Origin: Catellatospora vulcania
Lineage (GTDB): Bacteria > Actinomycetota > Actinomycetes > Mycobacteriales > Micromonosporaceae
NCBI RefSeq assembly: GCF_009720385.1
Contig: NZ_WARX01000006.1
Coordinates: 186,001 to 250,000, forward strand
DNA: 64,000 nucleotides
Reading direction: 5' to 3'
In this document: piece after piece, positions 18,592 through 27,098 of the stretch
Numbering within the stretch: the first letter of the stretch is position 1
Layout of the letters: each line of letters starts with the position of its first letter
Made by a program: the position numbers and the translations under genes
Notes under the pieces: model-generated
The model's database searches: none
Told to the model about the DNA's origin: nothing
Seen by the model: the letters and a program-made list of their open reading frames with translations, nothing else

Positions 18592-21567
18592 TCAGTCCAG
18601 GAAGAGCCGCTCGACGGCGGCGCGGGCGCGGCGGGTCACCTTGAGGTACTCGTCCAGGAACTCGCCCGGGTCGCCGCCGCCCAGCAGCCGGGCCACCCCG
18701 GCCAGCTCGACGCCGTGCCGGGGCAGCTGGTCCACGGCCCGGCCGCGGATCAGCGTCAGCGCGTTGCGCACCCGCGAGCACAGCGTCCACGCCGTGGCCA
18801 GCACCTCGGCGTCCTCGACCGACACGAGGTCGGCCGCGTGCGCCGCGGCGAGCGCGTCGAGGGTACGCGTGGACCGCAGCCCCGCCACCTCGTGCCCGTG
18901 CCGCAGCTGCCACAGCTGCACCGTCCACTCGACGTCGGCGATGCCGCCCCGGCCCAGCTTGGTGTGGGTGAGCGGGTCGGCGCCGCGGGGCAGCCGCTCG
19001 TTCTCCACCCGCGCCTTGATCCGGCGGATCTCGACGATCTGCTCCCGGCGCAGCCCGTCCACCGGGTAGCGCACCGGGTCGATCAGCGCGATGAACTCGG
19101 CGGCCAGCGCGGCGTCCCCGGCGACCGGCCGGGCCCGCAGCAGCGCCTGCGCCTCCCACACCTGCGACCAGGTCGCGTAGTAGCGCTGGTAGGCGGCGAG
19201 GCTGCGGACCAGCGGCCCCTGCCTGCCCTCGGGACGCAGGTCGGCGTCGATGCCCAGCGGCGGATCGGGCGCGGGCGCGGACAGCAGCGTGCGCAGCTGC
19301 TCGGCGACCGCCAGCGCGACGCCGTTGGCCTCGTCGTCCTTCATGCCGGGGGCGACCTGGTACACGAACAGCACATCGGCGTCGCTGGGATAGCTCGTCT
19401 CGGCCCCGCCCAGCCGGCCCATGCCGATCACGGAGAAACGCAGCTCGTCCGGCGCGCCCGCGGCCTGCCGGGCCACCGCGAGCGCGGCCGCGATGGTGGC
19501 GTCGGTGAGGTCGGCCAGCCCCTGCCCCACCTCGGTGATGTCGACCGGCTTGGCCGGGGCAAGCTCACCCGCCCCGGAGAGCAGGTCGGCGCTGCCGATG
19601 CGGAACAGCTCGCGGCGGCGCATCGCCCGCACCGCGGCCACCGCCGCACGCGGGTCGGCATGCCTGCCACCCGCCGCGGCGGTGCCGTCCAGCAGCGACT
19701 GCCGGGTACGCAGCGCCAGCTCGGTGTCGTCGGCCAGCAGGCGCAGCGCCTCCGGGTCGCGCGAGAGCAGGTCGGTCAGGTAACGCGAGCTGTCCAGCAC
19801 CCGGGCCAGCCGCAGCGCCACCGGGCCCTCGTCGCGCAGCAGGCGCAGATACCAGGGCGTGGTGCCGAGCGTGTCGGACACCTGCCGGTAGGCCAGCAGC
19901 CCGGCGTCGGGATCGGGCGCGTCGGCGAACTCGGCCAGCAGCACCGGCAGCAGGGTGCGCTGGATCGCCGCGGTGCGCGACACCCCGGACGTCAGCGCCT
20001 CGATGTGTCGCAGCGCGCCCGCCGGGTCGGCGTAGCCGAGCAGCTCCAGGCGCTTGCGGGCGGCGTCGGCGCGCAGCGACAGCCCGTCGGCGGGCACCTT
20101 GGCCACCGCCGCCAGCAGGGGCCGGTAGAGCAGCTTGGCGTGCAGCCGGCGCACCTCGGCGGCGTGGGTGACCCAGTCGGCGCGGAACGCCGCGATCGGG
20201 TCCAGGCCGCCGCCCTCGCGGCCCCGGCCGGTGCCCAGCGAGGGCTCCTCGCGCTTGTAGTTCATGGCCCGCGCCAGCCAGCGCAGCGCCAGGGTGCCCG
20301 CCTGGTTGTCGTCGGCGGGCACGGTGTGCGTACGCCGCAGCCGCTGCAACTGGAGCCGGTGCTCGACGTTGCGCAGGAACCGGTACGCGGCGCTGAGCGC
20401 CTCCCCGTCGCCGCGGCCCACGTAACCGCCCGCGACCAGCGCCCGCAACGCGTTGAGGGTGTTGCCCGAGCGCAGCGTCTCGTCGCCGCGGCCGTGCACG
20501 AGCTGGAGCAGCTGCACCGCGAACTCGATGTCGCGCAGCCCGCCCGGCCCGCGCTTGATCTCCCGCTCGATCTCGGCGCGCGGGATCTGGTCGATGATGC
20601 GCCGCCGCATGGCGCGCACGTCCTCGACCGCCTCCGGCCGCTCCGCGGCGTGCCAGATCAGCGGCTGCAACGCGGCCAGCCACGCCTTGCCGACGCCGGC
20701 GTCGCCGGCCACCGGCCGGGCCTTGAGCAGCGCCTGGAACTCCCAGGTGCGGGCCCAGCGCTGGTAGTAGACGAGGTGGCTGGCCAGGGTGCGCACCAGC
20801 GGCCCGCGCCCGCCCTCGGGCCGCAGCGCGGCGTCCACCGGCCAGGCCACGTGGCCGCAGATCTCCATCAGCGCCGCGGCGACGGTGGTGCCCGCGGCGA
20901 GGTCCTCGTCCTCGGCCGCGACGAAGATGACGTCCACGTCCGAGACGTAGTTCAGCTCGTCCCCGCCGCACTTGCCCATCGCGATGACGGACAGCCGCGG
21001 CCGCTGGTCCCCGACCCGCCCCAGCGCGATCCGGTACGCCGCCCGCAGCGTCGCGTCGGCCAGCGCCGTCACCTCGGCCATCGTCGTCTCGACGTCGACC
21101 CCGTCGGCGAGGTCGGCCGCCGCGATGCGCAGCAGCCCGCGCTGGTAGCCGGCGCGCAGCGAGGGCACGTCGGCCAGCCCGCTGTGCACCTCGTAGCGCG
21201 GCGGCACGCTGTGCGTCAGCACCCGCCACTGCCCGGCCTGCGCGGCGATCTGGTCGCCCAGCGCCGAGGACGCCCCCAGCACGGTGAGCAGCCGGATGCG
21301 CAGATCCTCGTCGGCCCCGAGCTGCTCCAGCACACCTTTGTCGGCGCCTCTGTCCCGCTCGGCGATGCGGTGCAGCTGGCGCAGTGCCAGGTCGGGGTCG
21401 GCGGCGCGGCCGAGCTGCTCCAGGACGAGCGCGCTCTCCTCGTCGACCGGCCGCTGCGCGGCCGCGTCCCACAGGTTCAGCCCGGTCCCGCCCAGCAGCA
21501 CCGCCGGGTCGGGACCGGTCGCCGACAGCGTGAAGCCGTACCGTGCCAACCGCCCGATTCCCGCCAC
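18592..21567 (-). CDS. glnE: Bifunctional glutamine-synthetase adenylyltransferase/deadenylylase
   Basis: A 991-residue regulator of glutamine synthetase that adds and removes AMP on the conserved Tyr of GlnA. Two nucleotidyltransferase halves are visible. The deadenylylase half has GKCGGDELNYVSDVDVIFV (about residues 198-216). The adenylylating half has GRLGGAETSYPSDADVLFVY (about 710-729). Each is followed by an all-helical domain (RDIEFAVQLLQL; GIADVEWTVQLWQL). The GTG at 21567 begins VAGIGRLARYG. The substrate gene glnA is 11 kb away with Tyr405 intact. Confidence 0.97.
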   Translation of the reverse strand: MAGIGRLARYGFTLSATGPDPAVLLGGTGLNLWDAAAQRPVDEESALVLEQLGRAADPDLALRQLHRIAERDRGADKGVLEQLGADEDLRIRLLTVLGASSALGDQIAAQAGQWRVLTHSVPPRYEVHSGLADVPSLRAGYQRGLLRIAAADLADGVDVETTMAEVTALADATLRAAYRIALGRVGDQRPRLSVIAMGKCGGDELNYVSDVDVIFVAAEDEDLAAGTTVAAALMEICGHVAWPVDAALRPEGGRGPLVRTLASHLVYYQRWARTWEFQALLKARPVAGDAGVGKAWLAALQPLIWHAAERPEAVEDVRAMRRRIIDQIPRAEIEREIKRGPGGLRDIEFAVQLLQLVHGRGDETLRSGNTLNALRALVAGGYVGRGDGEALSAAYRFLRNVEHRLQLQRLRRTHTVPADDNQAGTLALRWLARAMNYKREEPSLGTGRGREGGGLDPIAAFRADWVTHAAEVRRLHAKLLYRPLLAAVAKVPADGLSLRADAARKRLELLGYADPAGALRHIEALTSGVSRTAAIQRTLLPVLLAEFADAPDPDAGLLAYRQVSDTLGTTPWYLRLLRDEGPVALRLARVLDSSRYLTDLLSRDPEALRLLADDTELALRTRQSLLDGTAAAGGRHADPRAAVAAVRAMRRRELFRIGSADLLSGAGELAPAKPVDITEVGQGLADLTDATIAAALAVARQAAGAPDELRFSVIGMGRLGGAETSYPSDADVLFVYQVAPGMKDDEANGVALAVAEQLRTLLSAPAPDPPLGIDADLRPEGRQGPLVRSLAAYQRYYATWSQVWEAQALLRARPVAGDAALAAEFIALIDPVRYPVDGLRREQIVEIRRIKARVENERLPRGADPLTHTKLGRGGIADVEWTVQLWQLRHGHEVAGLRSTRTLDALAAAHAADLVSVEDAEVLATAWTLCSRVRNALTLIRGRAVDQLPRHGVELAGVARLLGGGDPGEFLDEYLKVTRRARAAVERLFLD

Positions 21568-21615
21568 CCGCTCAGGTTATCGGCGCGCACCCGGGCGCAG
21601 AAGCCGCGGCACGGC

Positions 21616-22377
21616 TCAGCTCAGCAGCGGAAGCTCCCGGCGGCCCGCGTCGGGCAGGGTGCCCAGCGCCAGTTCGGCGAAGCGGCGGGCGAACGGCTGC
21701 CACACCTCGGCCACGTCGTCCTGGGTGGCCTCGACGCCGGCGATCAGCCCGTCGGGCTGCCAGCCCTGCTCGGTCATCCATTCCCGGTTGTTGTCCACCC
21801 ACCCGGCGAACATGTCGAGGTCGCACTCGATGTGGAACTGGGTGCCCCAGGCCCGGTCGCCCACCCGGAACGCCTGGTGGGGATAGCGCGGCGAGGCGGC
21901 CAGCAGCGTCGCCCCGAGCGGCAGTTCGGTGATCTCGTCGAAGTGGTACTGGATCACGTCGGGCGCGAACGGCACCGCCCACCACAGCGGGTCGGACTCG
22001 GCCACGTCACGCCGCGCGACCAGGCGGGCGCCGATCTCGGGGCCGCTGGTGGAGCGCTCGACCGTGCCGCCGTGGGCCTGGGCCAGCAGCTGCCCGCCGA
22101 GGCAGATCGCCAGCGTCGGCACCCGGTTCTTGACCGCCTTGCGCAGCAGCGACTCCAGCTTCGGGAACCACGGCGCGCCCGGCACCCCGTCCTTGGGGAA
22201 GGCGTCCTGCTCTCCGCCCATGACCACGAACGCGGCGTAGCCCTCGAGATCGTCGGGAAGGGCGTCGCCGGCGTGCGGGCGCAGGACGGACAGTTCCAGC
22301 CCGGCCTCGGTCAGCCAGTCGCCGAGCCGGCGCAGGTCGTCGGTCGGGTCGTTCTCGATCACCAGTGCGGTCGCCAC
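21616..22377 (-). CDS. Class I glutamine-amidotransferase-like protein
   Basis: A 253-residue protein with the class I GATase fold. The nucleophile Cys lies in AICLGGQLLA (about residue 100) and the His/Glu pair in FHIECD (about 180). GMP-synthase-like standalone amidotransferases of this kind accompany amidation or gamma-glutamyl cleavage reactions; no partner synthase is nearby. The GTG at 22377 is the likely start. It directly follows the glnE direction, 48 bases upstream of glnE, so co-transcription with a nitrogen-control gene is possible. Confidence 0.85.
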   Translation of the reverse strand: MATALVIENDPTDDLRRLGDWLTEAGLELSVLRPHAGDALPDDLEGYAAFVVMGGEQDAFPKDGVPGAPWFPKLESLLRKAVKNRVPTLAICLGGQLLAQAHGGTVERSTSGPEIGARLVARRDVAESDPLWWAVPFAPDVIQYHFDEITELPLGATLLAASPRYPHQAFRVGDRAWGTQFHIECDLDMFAGWVDNNREWMTEQGWQPDGLIAGVEATQDDVAEVWQPFARRFAELALGTLPDAGRRELPLLS

Positions 22378-22501
22378 GCTGACGAGGTTAGCCCGGCCCT
22401 GCGTCCGCCGGTCAGCCACCCGGAGCAGGGCGGCCTCAGCCGGCGGCGCTCGGCCCCCGGCTGCCCGAACGGCGCGGCCCACCGGGCGGGCGGGGTCCCG
22501 G

Positions 22502-23137
22502 TCAGGGCCGCCGGGCGGCCACCTTATTGATCTTGCTCCGTAACGCCCGGCGGGCCACCGGCCCCAGCTCCTCGACGACCTCCATCAGGGCGCCGAGCTG
22601 CTCCAGCGCCGCCATCGCGCGCTGCGCGCCGGGCCGGTCGACGCCCTCGTAGAGCTCCAGCCCAACGAACGAGACGGAGATCGCGCTGGCCAGCCCGGGT
22701 ATGTCGGCCATCTCCGCGAACGGCGAGCCCGTCAGCACCCGGTGCAGCACGGACTCGATCTCCGCGGTCCACATGCCGAGCGCCTCGGCGGTCACCCGGG
22801 CGAGCTTCTCGTCGTGCTGCGCGCCGGCCAGCATCTGCGCCAGCACCGCGACATTGCCCAGGTCGCGCTCCTCCTCGTGCAGCGCGCGGCCGACGTCGAG
22901 CAGCTCCCGCAGCGAGCCCACGGTCGCGAACCGCTCCCGGTACGCCGCGACGCGGTCGCCGGTCGCGGCCGTGCACGCCGCCACGAGCAGGTCGTCCACG
23001 CTGCCGAAGTGGTAGAAGATGAGCGCCTGGTTGACTCCCGCCATCCCGGCGATGTTGCGCGCGGAGACGCCCGCGATCCCGTGTTTGCGCAGGGTGTCCA
23101 TGGCCCCGTCGAGCAACCGCTGCTTCGTGTCGGACAT
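22502..23137 (-). CDS. TetR family regulator
   Basis: A 211-residue repressor. The HTH is in residues 5-50: LLDGAMDTLRKHGIAGVSAR, then IAGMAGVNQALIFYHFGSVD. The C-terminal ligand domain is unassigned. The ATG at 23137 has GAGGGAG upstream. Two inverted repeats 217-266 bases upstream are likely operators. The endonuclease-like gene upstream runs in the same direction and ends just beyond those sites. Confidence 0.88.
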   Translation of the reverse strand: MSDTKQRLLDGAMDTLRKHGIAGVSARNIAGMAGVNQALIFYHFGSVDDLLVAACTAATGDRVAAYRERFATVGSLRELLDVGRALHEEERDLGNVAVLAQMLAGAQHDEKLARVTAEALGMWTAEIESVLHRVLTGSPFAEMADIPGLASAISVSFVGLELYEGVDRPGAQRAMAALEQLGALMEVVEELGPVARRALRSKINKVAARRP

Positions 23138-23353
23138 GCCGCTCCCTCGCCATCCGGGCCCGCAGCGCCGATGCGTTTGCGGGCGGTGCCGGCCACCCCC
23201 CGTTGCCAATGTGGCCGGCACCGCCCGTACTGTCGCGTCCCCGACTGCGGGGACGGGCAGACTTTCTCGCACCGGTCTGACAAAACAGGTGCCGAAACGC
23301 GGCAGTGTCGGGTCAGGACGGTCCCCTAAGGAAACACGGCCCGCGCCACATAA

Positions 23354-23403
23354 TTTGAGCGGTCGGTCAAACATCAGCCTAGCAGGCTTGAGCGTCCGCT
23401 CAA
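23354..23403 (-). promoter_or_regulatory. Paired TetR-type operators
   Basis: TTTGAGCGGTCGGTCAAA (23354-23371) and TTGAGCG-TC-CGCTCAA (23388-23403) share the half-site TTGAGCG. The second is a perfect 7-bp inverted repeat. Both lie upstream of the TetR gene and fit autoregulation; the phrase GCGGTCGGTCAAAC resembles promoter-overlapping TetR sites. Confidence 0.6.
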
Positions 23404-23417
23404 ATATGTGGCACGCC

Positions 23418-24374
23418 TTACGGTAAGACCAGCTCGGCGTACACCGGCCGGTGATCGCTGTCCGGCAGCTCCAGCACCTGGAAGTCCTTGACGCCCACCC
23501 GCCGGTCGGCCAGCACCCGGTCCAGCGTCACCGGCGGGATCGAGTCCCCGTCGTACGGCCCCCAGGTGCCCGCCAGGCCGCGCCCGAGCACGTCGGCCGC
23601 GTCCCGGTAACCGGAGTCGATCAGGTCGCGCAGCAGGTGGTGGTCGAGGGTCGCGTTGAAGTCGCCGAGCAGCACCCGCACCGGCCCGTCCGGCGTGGCC
23701 CGCGGCTGGCCCTGGAAGCCGCGTTCCCACAGCGGCATCACGAAGTCCGCCCAGGGCGCCAGCGGGTGCGCCGACTCGATCAGCACACCGCCCCCGCCCG
23801 GCACCGCCACCTCGGCCCGCGCCTGCCGGAACCCGCCCGGGTTGACCCGCATCCCGTCGTCACGCAGCGGAAAGCGGGACAGCAGCGCCGAGCCCTCCAC
23901 CCCGGGCACCGAGTAGTCCACCCGGTACGGCAGCTCGTCGCGCATCCCCGCCGCGTCCGCCGCCGCCAGGTAGTCCGGGGTCACCTCCTGCAGCGCCAGC
24001 ACGTCCACCCGGTGCGACCGCACGAGGCTCACCAGCTCGGCCGCGTCCGCCGAGCCGACCAGCACGTTCGCGCTCATCACCCGCAGCGGCACGCCCGCCG
24101 CCCCCGCCATCGGATCATCGTCGGCGAACCAGCGCGGCAGCACCACCACGGCCAGCGCCAGCGCGGTCACCGCAGCCAGCGCGGCGGCCGCCCAGCGCCG
24201 CCACACCAGCAGCACCGCCAGCGGCACCAGGGAACCGGCGGCCACGTACGGGGTGAACGCCATCAACTGCGCGACCGGATACCTGGTGTCCCAGCCGGCC
24301 AGGCGGAGCACGGCCCACACCGCTGCCGGCAGCGCCAGGACCCAGGGCAGCGCGCGCAGAAGGAACCGTTTCAT
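23418..24374 (-). CDS. Endonuclease/exonuclease/phosphatase family membrane protein
   Basis: A 318-residue protein with three hydrophobic segments in residues 8-95, then an EEP domain facing outward: VMSANVLVGSA (Asn site), LALQEVTPDY (metal Glu), GDFNATLDHH (Asp/Asn) and DSDHRPVYAEL (catalytic Asp-His). The architecture matches actinobacterial secreted or anchored EEP hydrolases (phosphodiesterase or sphingomyelinase-like); the substrate is unknown. The ATG at 24374 was preferred to an upstream in-frame ATG. Confidence 0.85.
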   Translation of the reverse strand: MKRFLLRALPWVLALPAAVWAVLRLAGWDTRYPVAQLMAFTPYVAAGSLVPLAVLLVWRRWAAAALAAVTALALAVVVLPRWFADDDPMAGAAGVPLRVMSANVLVGSADAAELVSLVRSHRVDVLALQEVTPDYLAAADAAGMRDELPYRVDYSVPGVEGSALLSRFPLRDDGMRVNPGGFRQARAEVAVPGGGGVLIESAHPLAPWADFVMPLWERGFQGQPRATPDGPVRVLLGDFNATLDHHLLRDLIDSGYRDAADVLGRGLAGTWGPYDGDSIPPVTLDRVLADRRVGVKDFQVLELPDSDHRPVYAELVLP

Positions 24375-24455
24375 GCACCGGATGCTATACATTTTCATGG
24401 TCAACTAGGTGTTGGCTTTGTGAAGGTTCCGTGGACGGGGTTAGGCTCTGCGGCC

Positions 24456-25382
24456 ATGACGGCGACGCTGCACCCCGCGACCCTCCGGCCCGGCGACACG
24501 GTCGCGCTGGTGTCGCCCTCGGGGCCGGTGCCCGCGGAGCGCGTCGAGGCGGCGGTGTCGGTGCTGACCGGCTGGGGCCTGGCGCCCCGCGTCTACCCGC
24601 ACGTGCTGGCCCGGCACGGCTACTTCGGCGGCACCGACGACCAGCGCCTCGGCGACCTCAACGACGCGCTCGGCGACCCGCAGGTCCGCGCCGTGCTGTG
24701 CACCCGCGGCGGCTACGGCGCGCAGCGCATCACCGACCGCGTCGACCTCGACGCCGTACGCCGTGACCCGAAACTGGTGATGGGCTTCTCCGACATCACC
24801 GCGCTGCACCTGGCGCTGTGGCGCGGCGCGCGGCTGGCCACCGTGCACGGGCCGGTCGCGGCGCAGTTCGACAAGGGCCCGGACTCGCCGACCGCGCTCG
24901 GCGCGCGCCACGCGCTGATGAGCGGGGAGCCGGTGGTCGTCGCCGCCGACCCGGCCGAGGACACCCACCGGGTGCGCACCACCGGCCACGCCGAGGGCAC
25001 CCTGCTCGGCGGCAACCTGTCGCTGCTGGTCAGCACACTGGGCACGCCGCACCTGCCGGACCTGACGGGCGCGATCCTGCTCATCGAGGACGTCGGCGAG
25101 TACCCGTACCGCGTCGACCGGATGCTCACCCACCTGCGCCGCAGCGGCGCCCTCGACGGCGTGGCAGGCATCGCCGTCGGCCAGTTCACCGACTGCGCGG
25201 ACGCCTGGCCGGTCACCATCGCCGACGTGCTCGCCGACCGCCTGCTCGATCTGGGCCTGCCCGTCCTCGGCGGCCTCCCCATCGGCCACGGCACCCAGCA
25301 CACCGCAGTCCCCCTCGGCACCCACGCCACCCTCGACGCCGACACCGGCACCCTCACCGTCGCCCCCGCCGCCACGAGCTGA
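24456..25382 (+). CDS. LD-carboxypeptidase (peptidase S66)
   Basis: A 308-residue cytoplasmic serine peptidase that removes the terminal D-Ala from tetrapeptide stems during murein recycling; some relatives (MccF) give self-immunity. The S66 triad is visible: Ser112 in GFSDITALH, Glu211 in LIEDVGEYPYR and His278 in IGHGTQH. The ATG at 24456 is preceded by AT-rich promoter-like sequence shared with the divergent EEP gene. Confidence 0.92.
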   Translation: MTATLHPATLRPGDTVALVSPSGPVPAERVEAAVSVLTGWGLAPRVYPHVLARHGYFGGTDDQRLGDLNDALGDPQVRAVLCTRGGYGAQRITDRVDLDAVRRDPKLVMGFSDITALHLALWRGARLATVHGPVAAQFDKGPDSPTALGARHALMSGEPVVVAADPAEDTHRVRTTGHAEGTLLGGNLSLLVSTLGTPHLPDLTGAILLIEDVGEYPYRVDRMLTHLRRSGALDGVAGIAVGQFTDCADAWPVTIADVLADRLLDLGLPVLGGLPIGHGTQHTAVPLGTHATLDADTGTLTVAPAATS

Positions 25383-25420
25383 CCCACCGCGTGCCGCGCC
25401 GTGCCCCGGTCGGCCCGCCC

Positions 25421-25500
25421 ATGATCCGCCGACTTGCCAGGCAGCTGGGCGAATGCCGCGCCAAGATACGCACAGGTGCCCGGCAAGTCGAACGATCTTG
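25421..25500. repeat. Long palindromic repeat, ACTTGCC family, copy B
   Basis: An imperfect palindrome from ATGATCCGCCGACTTGCC to GGCAAGTCGAACGATC, with CAAGATACGCACAGG in its right half. It is nearly identical to copy C and is the inverse of copy A. It lies between convergent genes. Confidence 0.85.
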
Positions 25501-25570
25501 ACCGCTCTGGGCGGCCGCGGCCGGCACGGCCGGAGGTCACGGCCGGTGCCGGCCGTGGTGGCCGGGACGG

Positions 25571-26023
25571 CTACATGTCGGCCAGCGAGGCCGTGATGAC
25601 GATGCCCGCGATCAGGCTGGCCGGAATGCCGACGACCCAGCCGATGAGGATGCCCGCGCCCTTGCCGCCGTCTTTGGCGAGGACACCGCCGATACCCGCG
25701 ACCAGGGCCACGATGCCGAGCAGGAACTGCCCACACAGCCCGGCCATCAGGAAGACGGAGGCGGCGTCGCCCTCGGCGAGCGGGCCCTCATCGGTCCGCT
25801 GCCCGAAGGCCAGCGCGGCGGCCAGGGGCAGGACGGTGACCAGCAGGTGCGCGCCGAGCATCCAGAACATGCCGCGCCATACCAGCCGGGCCTCGATCTG
25901 CCGCCTGAGCGGGGGCGGCGCGTCCAGCGAAGGGTCCGACCACGCGCCGACGGCGGGCTTGGCCGGCGCGGGTTCCACCGGCGGGCCCGCAGGCGCCGGT
26001 GCCCGGTAGGGGTTGTCGCTCAC
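25571..26023 (-). CDS. Small membrane protein of unknown function
   Basis: A 150-residue protein. The N-terminal 40 residues are Pro/Ala-rich, starting MSDNPYRAPAPAG. Three hydrophobic segments follow near residues 52-72, 90-110 and 122-145. The DNPYRAP-type start is common in actinobacterial DUF-less membrane proteins. GTG at 26023. Function is not recognised. It converges on the S66 peptidase. Confidence 0.65.
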   Translation of the reverse strand: MSDNPYRAPAPAGPPVEPAPAKPAVGAWSDPSLDAPPPLRRQIEARLVWRGMFWMLGAHLLVTVLPLAAALAFGQRTDEGPLAEGDAASVFLMAGLCGQFLLGIVALVAGIGGVLAKDGGKGAGILIGWVVGIPASLIAGIVITASLADM

Positions 26024-26161
26024 GGGGGTGCCTCCAGGTCGAACGGGTCGGGCCGGCCGAGGTGCGTGCCGCGCAGCCTATCGCCCGCGCGCCCCCGCGG
26101 CCTCCCCCGATCGCCCCGCCCCGCCCTTCCCGATTCGGCCGGGCAACACCCCACGGAACAT

Positions 26162-26211
26162 CAAGGAGGGCACCTTCCATGACGCGGAGCGCCAGGAAGG
26201 TGCCCTCCTTG
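26162..26211. repeat. Recurrent hairpin (AAGGGCACCTTC family), variant copy
   Basis: 17-bp perfect arms CAAGGAGGGCACCTTCC (26162-26178) and complement (26195-26211), with a 16-nt loop. It lies just past the M15 peptidase stop, so it may terminate that gene. It differs from the two main copies by GGAGGG for GAAGGG and by its loop. Confidence 0.75.
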
Positions 26212-26224
26212 CGGAGCGGTCAGG

Positions 26225-26974
26225 TCAGAAGCACTGGGAGGCTGACCAGAGGGTGCCGCTGCGGGCGTCGGTGTGGATGTGGTCGGAGTGGTCGGGGTAG
26301 CCGGGGCCGAGGATGCCGGTGAAGCCGTGGTAGCGGGCCTGCTTGCCGATGGTGCACAGGGAGGCCGGGCCGGAGCCGAGGTCGACGCCGTCGCCGTAGA
26401 GATGGCGGCTGCCGGACACGCCGCCCGCCGCGCTGTTGCAGGCGGTGCTGCGGAAGCCGGAGGTGACCCGCAGGGCCTGGTCGCCGAGGGCGTGGCGCAG
26501 CGCTTCCAGGCGCCACATCGCGCGCAGGGCGTTGGACTTGGCGGTGGCGGCCGAGACGGCGCCGCCGGCCCAGGTGGTGTTGCACTTGTTCAGCTCGGCG
26601 TAGCTGAAGTGGATCGGCGTGCAGTCGTCGTCCTGCAGGGCGTAGATCTTGTTGAAGGTCTGCGGGCCGGCGATGCCGTCGGCGCCGAGGCCGTACGCCT
26701 GCTGGAAGCGGACCACCGCGTCGCGGGTCTCGCCGCCGAAGATGCCGTCGATGACGATGGTGTTGTTGTAGCCGGGCCAGCCCGCGACGCGGATCTGCAG
26801 CTGGCGGACGTCCTCTCCGGACATGCCCGAGGACAGGGAGCGGCCCCAGGTGTAGCAGCCGTCGGCGTACGCGGGGGACGCGCCGACGGTGATGGCGGCC
26901 ACCGATCCGATGGCCGCCATCACCAGCACGGTGAACGCCCGGATGAAGGCGTTGCGGGGGAAACGTCGAGACAT
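26225..26974 (-). CDS. Secreted zinc D-Ala-D-Ala carboxypeptidase (M15) with peptidoglycan-binding domain
   Basis: A 249-residue cell-wall enzyme. The signal peptide (1-38) ends ASPAYA. A PG_binding_1 domain (about 45-115) has the GEDVRQLQ and DGIFGGETRDAVVRFQQ motifs. The M15 domain has zinc ligands His191 and Asp198 (SRHLYGDGVDL) and His232/His234 in HSDHIHTD. The domain order matches the Streptomyces albus G DD-peptidase. ATG at 26974. Confidence 0.92.
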   Translation of the reverse strand: MSRRFPRNAFIRAFTVLVMAAIGSVAAITVGASPAYADGCYTWGRSLSSGMSGEDVRQLQIRVAGWPGYNNTIVIDGIFGGETRDAVVRFQQAYGLGADGIAGPQTFNKIYALQDDDCTPIHFSYAELNKCNTTWAGGAVSAATAKSNALRAMWRLEALRHALGDQALRVTSGFRSTACNSAAGGVSGSRHLYGDGVDLGSGPASLCTIGKQARYHGFTGILGPGYPDHSDHIHTDARSGTLWSASQCF

Positions 26975-27030
26975 GCCAGGCACTGTGCCAACCACGCCTG
27001 TCGATGTCAAGAGTTTACATATCTTGCAGT

Positions 27031-27042
27031 TACTACGTAGTA
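27031..27042. promoter_or_regulatory. Short perfect palindrome in an AT-rich promoter gap
   Basis: TACTACGTAGTA is a perfect 12-bp palindrome in the AT-rich gap upstream of the M15 gene, with TTGACA on the minus strand (27010-27005). It is a candidate operator; the regulator is unknown. Confidence 0.35.
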
Positions 27043-27098
27043 TCCTTCCGAAAAATCGCGCAACAAGCCGTCACGACCTGCGGACTGTCCGCAACGGA

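Noticed and set aside
18715-22530. A very long plus-strand reading frame opposite glnE
   Set aside because: It is the shadow of glnE (minus), with Arg/Gln/Gly-rich low-complexity translation and no family motif. The same holds for the plus-strand frame opposite the E1 gene (59041-61401) and the minus-strand frame opposite the penicillin acylase (11602-13860).
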